A stretch of 64,000 nucleotides of DNA, taken from NCBI RefSeq assembly GCF_014636315.1, contig NZ_BMED01000009.1, forward strand, positions 62,001 through 126,000, read 5' to 3'. The stretch is from Parundibacterium terreum (lineage in GTDB: Bacteria > Pseudomonadota > Gammaproteobacteria > Burkholderiales > Burkholderiaceae_D). Within the stretch, counting starts at the first letter, position 1; the number at the start of each line of letters is the position of its first letter. The notes beneath the pieces are model-generated. The model was not told where the DNA came from. It searched no databases and saw nothing but the letters and a program-made list of their open reading frames with translations. The translations under genes and the position numbers were made by a program. Positions 61,175 through 64,000 of the stretch are shown here, one piece after another.

Positions 61175-62248
61175 TTGAGAACTCCACTGACATCCCTTGC
61201 AGGCCTTGACCTGTTGTCCTCTGCCGTCATCGTACTGGACGCCGACGGCAGCATCATTTACGCGAACGCTGCGGCAGAAAGCCTGCTCGACAGCTCATTC
61301 AAATCACTAACACACCAAAAGTTGGCCGACCTGTTTTTGAACGGCGAGGAATTACTGGCCGTTTTCCAGCAGGCGGTAGAGCACCAGTTTGCCGACAAGC
61401 GCCAGGACCTGGCGCTGGAAAGGGCCGGCCGCGAGCCCCTGCAAGTACACAGCATAGTGACTGCACTGGATAATCCCGATACCCCGGTACTGATAGAGCT
61501 GAGGGAAAATGTGCAGCAACTGAAGCTGGACCGCGAAGAACGCATGCTGGATCAAAGCAAGGCAAACAAGGAGCTGATACGCAATCTGGCGCATGAAATC
61601 AAGAACCCGCTGGGCGGCATCCGCGGTGCAGCCCAGTTGCTGGAGATGGAGCTGCCGGAGCGCCAGTTGAAGGAATTGCGCGAATATACGCAGGTCATCA
61701 TCAAGGAGGCGGATCGGTTGCAGACGCTGGTTGACAGGCTATTGGCACCGCACCGCTTGCCGCACATTGTCGGCGATGTGAATATCCATGAAGTATGCGA
61801 GCGCGTATTGCGCCTGATTTTTGCAGAGTTCCCGCATGGCCTGAACATCAAGCGTGATTATGACTTGTCGATACCCGAGTTCCGCGGCGACAAGGAGCAG
61901 TTGATACAGGTGGTTCTGAATATTGCGCACAATGCGGCGCAGGCACTGGTGGATCGCATCCGGCAAGGAGATGCAGAGCTGACTTTCAAGACCCGCGTAC
62001 TGCGGCAGATCACTTTGGCCAAGGTTCGCTACAGGCTGGCATTAGACTTGCATATCATCGACAATGGTCCGGGTATCCCGTCCGAGATTCGTAACCGTAT
62101 TTTTTATCCCCTGGTTTCAGGCAGGGATGGCGGCAACGGTCTTGGGCTGACGCTGGCTCAGACTTTCGTTCAACAGCATATGGGTGTGATCGAATGCGAG
62201 AGCCGGCCAGGGTTAACGGATTTCAGAATATTGATTCCGCTTCCTTGA
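61175..62248 (+). CDS. ntrB: Nitrogen regulation sensor kinase NtrB, TTG start
   Basis: A 357-residue cytosolic kinase. A PAS domain begins LAGLDLLSSAVIVLDADGSIIYANAAAESLL; the phospho-histidine His140 is in RNLAHEIKNPLGGIRGAAQLLE; the ATP domain has NIAHNAAQALVD, DNGPGIP and GNGLGLTLAQTF. It (de)phosphorylates NtrC under PII control. The only usual start in frame is TTG 61175, because an in-frame TAG lies at 61166. No Shine-Dalgarno sequence is visible. Confidence 0.93.
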   Translation: MRTPLTSLAGLDLLSSAVIVLDADGSIIYANAAAESLLDSSFKSLTHQKLADLFLNGEELLAVFQQAVEHQFADKRQDLALERAGREPLQVHSIVTALDNPDTPVLIELRENVQQLKLDREERMLDQSKANKELIRNLAHEIKNPLGGIRGAAQLLEMELPERQLKELREYTQVIIKEADRLQTLVDRLLAPHRLPHIVGDVNIHEVCERVLRLIFAEFPHGLNIKRDYDLSIPEFRGDKEQLIQVVLNIAHNAAQALVDRIRQGDAELTFKTRVLRQITLAKVRYRLALDLHIIDNGPGIPSEIRNRIFYPLVSGRDGGNGLGLTLAQTFVQQHMGVIECESRPGLTDFRILIPLP

Positions 62249-62388
62249 ACAAAGAAGGCGGAAGAACGGGTAGTGCCAAAAGTACTCCATCAATCTGGTG
62301 ACGTCAGTAAGGGAATCTTCTATGCAAAGGAAAACGAACCCTTTCTTGCAAGAACTTCTTGCTGATGGCGCTGAACGCTTAACGCAGG

Positions 62389-63915
62389 ATGCAAAACGAT
62401 AATATGAAACCAATCTGGATAGTGGACGACGATGATTCAATTCGCTGGGTGCTGGAAAAAGCTTTAGCGCGGGAAAATCTGGTCACAAGAAGCTTTACCA
62501 ATGCGCGCGATGCAATGACCGCGCTGCAAAGCGATACGCCACAGGTCCTGGTATCCGATATACGCATGCATGGCGCATCCGGCCTGGAATTGCTGCAGAC
62601 AGTAAAAGCCAAATATCCGGGTTTGCCTGTCATCATCATGACGGCGTTCTCAGACCTTGAATCCGCAGTGGCGGCGTTCCAGGGTGGTGCGTTCGAATAT
62701 CTCGCCAAGCCATTTGACCTGGATAAGGCGGTAGAGCTGATTCGCCGCGCACTGGATGAGAGCTTGCGCGAGTCCAGTGTCGAACAGGCGATTGCCGAAA
62801 CACCGGAAATCCTGGGCCAGGCACCGGCCATGCAGGATGTGTTCCGGGCTATCGGCCGCCTGTCGCAATCTCATGTGACGGTGCTGATCACTGGAGAATC
62901 CGGGACCGGCAAGGAGCTGGTAGCGCGTGCTTTGCACAAGCATAGCCCACGCGCGGCACAGCCGTTTATTGCGTTGAATACTGCCGCTATTCCCAAGGAT
63001 CTGCTGGAGTCAGAATTGTTCGGCCATGAACGCGGTGCTTTCACCGGTGCGCAAACGACCCGGCGCGGGCGTTTTGAACAGGCCGAGGGCGGTACTCTGT
63101 TTCTGGATGAAATCGGCGACATGCCTTTTGATTTGCAGACACGCCTGCTGCGCGTGCTGTCCGATGGTCATTTTTATCGCGTCGGCGGCCATCAGCCCAT
63201 GAAGGCCAATGTGCGCGTGATTGCCGCGACACACCAGAATTTGGAATCGCGCGTGCGTGACGGATTGTTCCGCGAAGATTTGTACCATCGCCTGAACGTG
63301 ATCCGCCTACGCCTGCCTAGTTTGCGTGAGCGGCGTGAGGATGTTCCTATCCTGGCCAAATACTTTTTGTCGCAAAGTGCGAAGCAACTGGGTGTCGAGG
63401 TTAAACGCATGTCGGAAGCTGCGCTGCATTTCCTGTCTGGACTGGATTTTCCCGGCAATGTGCGGCAGCTGGAGAATCTGTGTAACTGGATTACCGTAAT
63501 GGCCCCGGGGCAGACTGTGGAAGTCCTGGACTTGCCGCAGGATCTTGTGTCGTCCGCAGTTCAGCATGTTTCAGGCTCTGTTGTCGCGGGTGAGGCTGGT
63601 AGCAGACGCGATCCAGTCGCCAACGGCCACACTCAAGAGGGGGCGTCCATCGCGCCTGCCGCTATTCATGCGCAAGTTGTCAGCACTGATAACTGGATGA
63701 CCTTGCTGGATGCGGAGGCGACGGCAATGCTGAGCCAGGGCCAGTCTGAAGTCATTGATAAGCTTGGGCGTCACTTTGAATCGGTCGTCATCAAAGCTGC
63801 GTTGCGTCATACCCATGGCCGCAAGAATGATGCTGCGATCCGGTTGGGGATAGGGCGCAATACCATCACCCGGAAAATCCAGGAGCTGGGTATAGACGGC
63901 GCCAAAGACGATTAG
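62389..63915 (+). CDS. ntrC: Nitrogen regulator NtrC
   Basis: A 508-residue sigma-54 activator. Receiver domain KPIWIVDDDDSIRWVLEKAL with phospho-aspartate in VSDIRMHG; AAA+ domain with Walker A GESGTGKELVARAL, GAFTGA (HERGAFTGAQT), Walker B LFLDEIGD and the FPGNVRQLENL segment; Fis-type helix-turn-helix NDAAIRLGIGRNTITRKIQEL. It binds the sites upstream of glnA. The family start fits ATG 62404 better than 62389; both are possible. 140 bases after ntrB. Confidence 0.94.
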   Translation: MQNDNMKPIWIVDDDDSIRWVLEKALARENLVTRSFTNARDAMTALQSDTPQVLVSDIRMHGASGLELLQTVKAKYPGLPVIIMTAFSDLESAVAAFQGGAFEYLAKPFDLDKAVELIRRALDESLRESSVEQAIAETPEILGQAPAMQDVFRAIGRLSQSHVTVLITGESGTGKELVARALHKHSPRAAQPFIALNTAAIPKDLLESELFGHERGAFTGAQTTRRGRFEQAEGGTLFLDEIGDMPFDLQTRLLRVLSDGHFYRVGGHQPMKANVRVIAATHQNLESRVRDGLFREDLYHRLNVIRLRLPSLRERREDVPILAKYFLSQSAKQLGVEVKRMSEAALHFLSGLDFPGNVRQLENLCNWITVMAPGQTVEVLDLPQDLVSSAVQHVSGSVVAGEAGSRRDPVANGHTQEGASIAPAAIHAQVVSTDNWMTLLDAEATAMLSQGQSEVIDKLGRHFESVVIKAALRHTHGRKNDAAIRLGIGRNTITRKIQELGIDGAKDD

Positions 63916-64000
63916 ATTTCAGTTGATCTGTAAATTGCCCTTGCCGGCTGTGTTGGCGGTGAGGGCATACGCTTAATTCAATTTCTGTATTACATGTCGA

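Overview
The window looks like the chromosome of a betaproteobacterium of the order Burkholderiales, most likely family Oxalobacteraceae (Herminiimonas/Janthinobacterium-like). This is inferred from the moderate GC, the glnA-DUF4124-ntrB-ntrC order, a bacterial kynBUA operon with a divergent Lrp regulator, the aerobic 2-aminobenzoyl-CoA route and the many LysR/MFS pairs. No rRNA, intact tRNA, CRISPR array or intact transposase was seen.

Layout. 1-2970 is accessory DNA: a HipA-type kinase cut by the left edge, then a 1.9 kb segment bounded by two copies of a tRNA-Ser 3' end (attachment-site-like), holding a possible SRA-like protein, a shortened KdpC-like protein with a small membrane protein, and a frameshifted yqhD remnant. 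2987-6659 has two MFS transporters and a LysR regulator. 6810-13666 is one tightly overlapping operon: cytochrome bo3 quinol oxidase (cyoABCD), a SURF1 assembly factor and a RegB/RegA-type redox two-component system. 13868-18254 encodes a CHASE-PAS-GAF-GGDEF-EAL protein followed by a GRDP-like protein with ten 12-residue repeats. 18889-22029 is a large hybrid histidine kinase. 22134-29234 holds LysR/AraC regulators and a set of quinone/electrophile enzymes (SDR, flavodoxin-type reductase, glutathionyl-hydroquinone reductase, ABM monooxygenase). 29558-35796 is a mixed region: Sel1 protein, a transglutaminase-like protein, an outer-membrane protein, DUF4337, topoisomerase IB, a PfpI-type protein and a LysE exporter. 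35974-38481 is an ECF sigma / anti-sigma / secreted protein unit.

The metabolic centrepiece is 38838-49521: anthranilate-CoA ligase (abmG), 2-aminobenzoyl-CoA monooxygenase/reductase (abmA), SDR, MarR regulator, enoyl-CoA hydratase, acyl-CoA dehydrogenase, RidA-type deaminase, 3-hydroxyacyl-CoA dehydrogenase and glutaryl-CoA dehydrogenase. About 4 kb further on, kynB-kynU-kynA with a divergent Lrp-type regulator convert tryptophan to anthranilate. Together they suggest tryptophan -> kynurenine -> anthranilate -> 2-aminobenzoyl-CoA -> CoA intermediates. Between them lie a diguanylate cyclase and an HD-GYP phosphodiesterase.

56880-63915 has a rhodanese, a 122-bp MITE-like inverted repeat, a ModE-like regulator, and the nitrogen-control block glnA-DUF4124-ntrB-ntrC. 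A sigma-54 promoter and NtrC-like sites are visible upstream of glnA.

All functional names come from reading motifs and family resemblance by eye; no database search was possible. Start codons were chosen from ribosome binding sites and gene overlaps, and often differ from the longest open frame.
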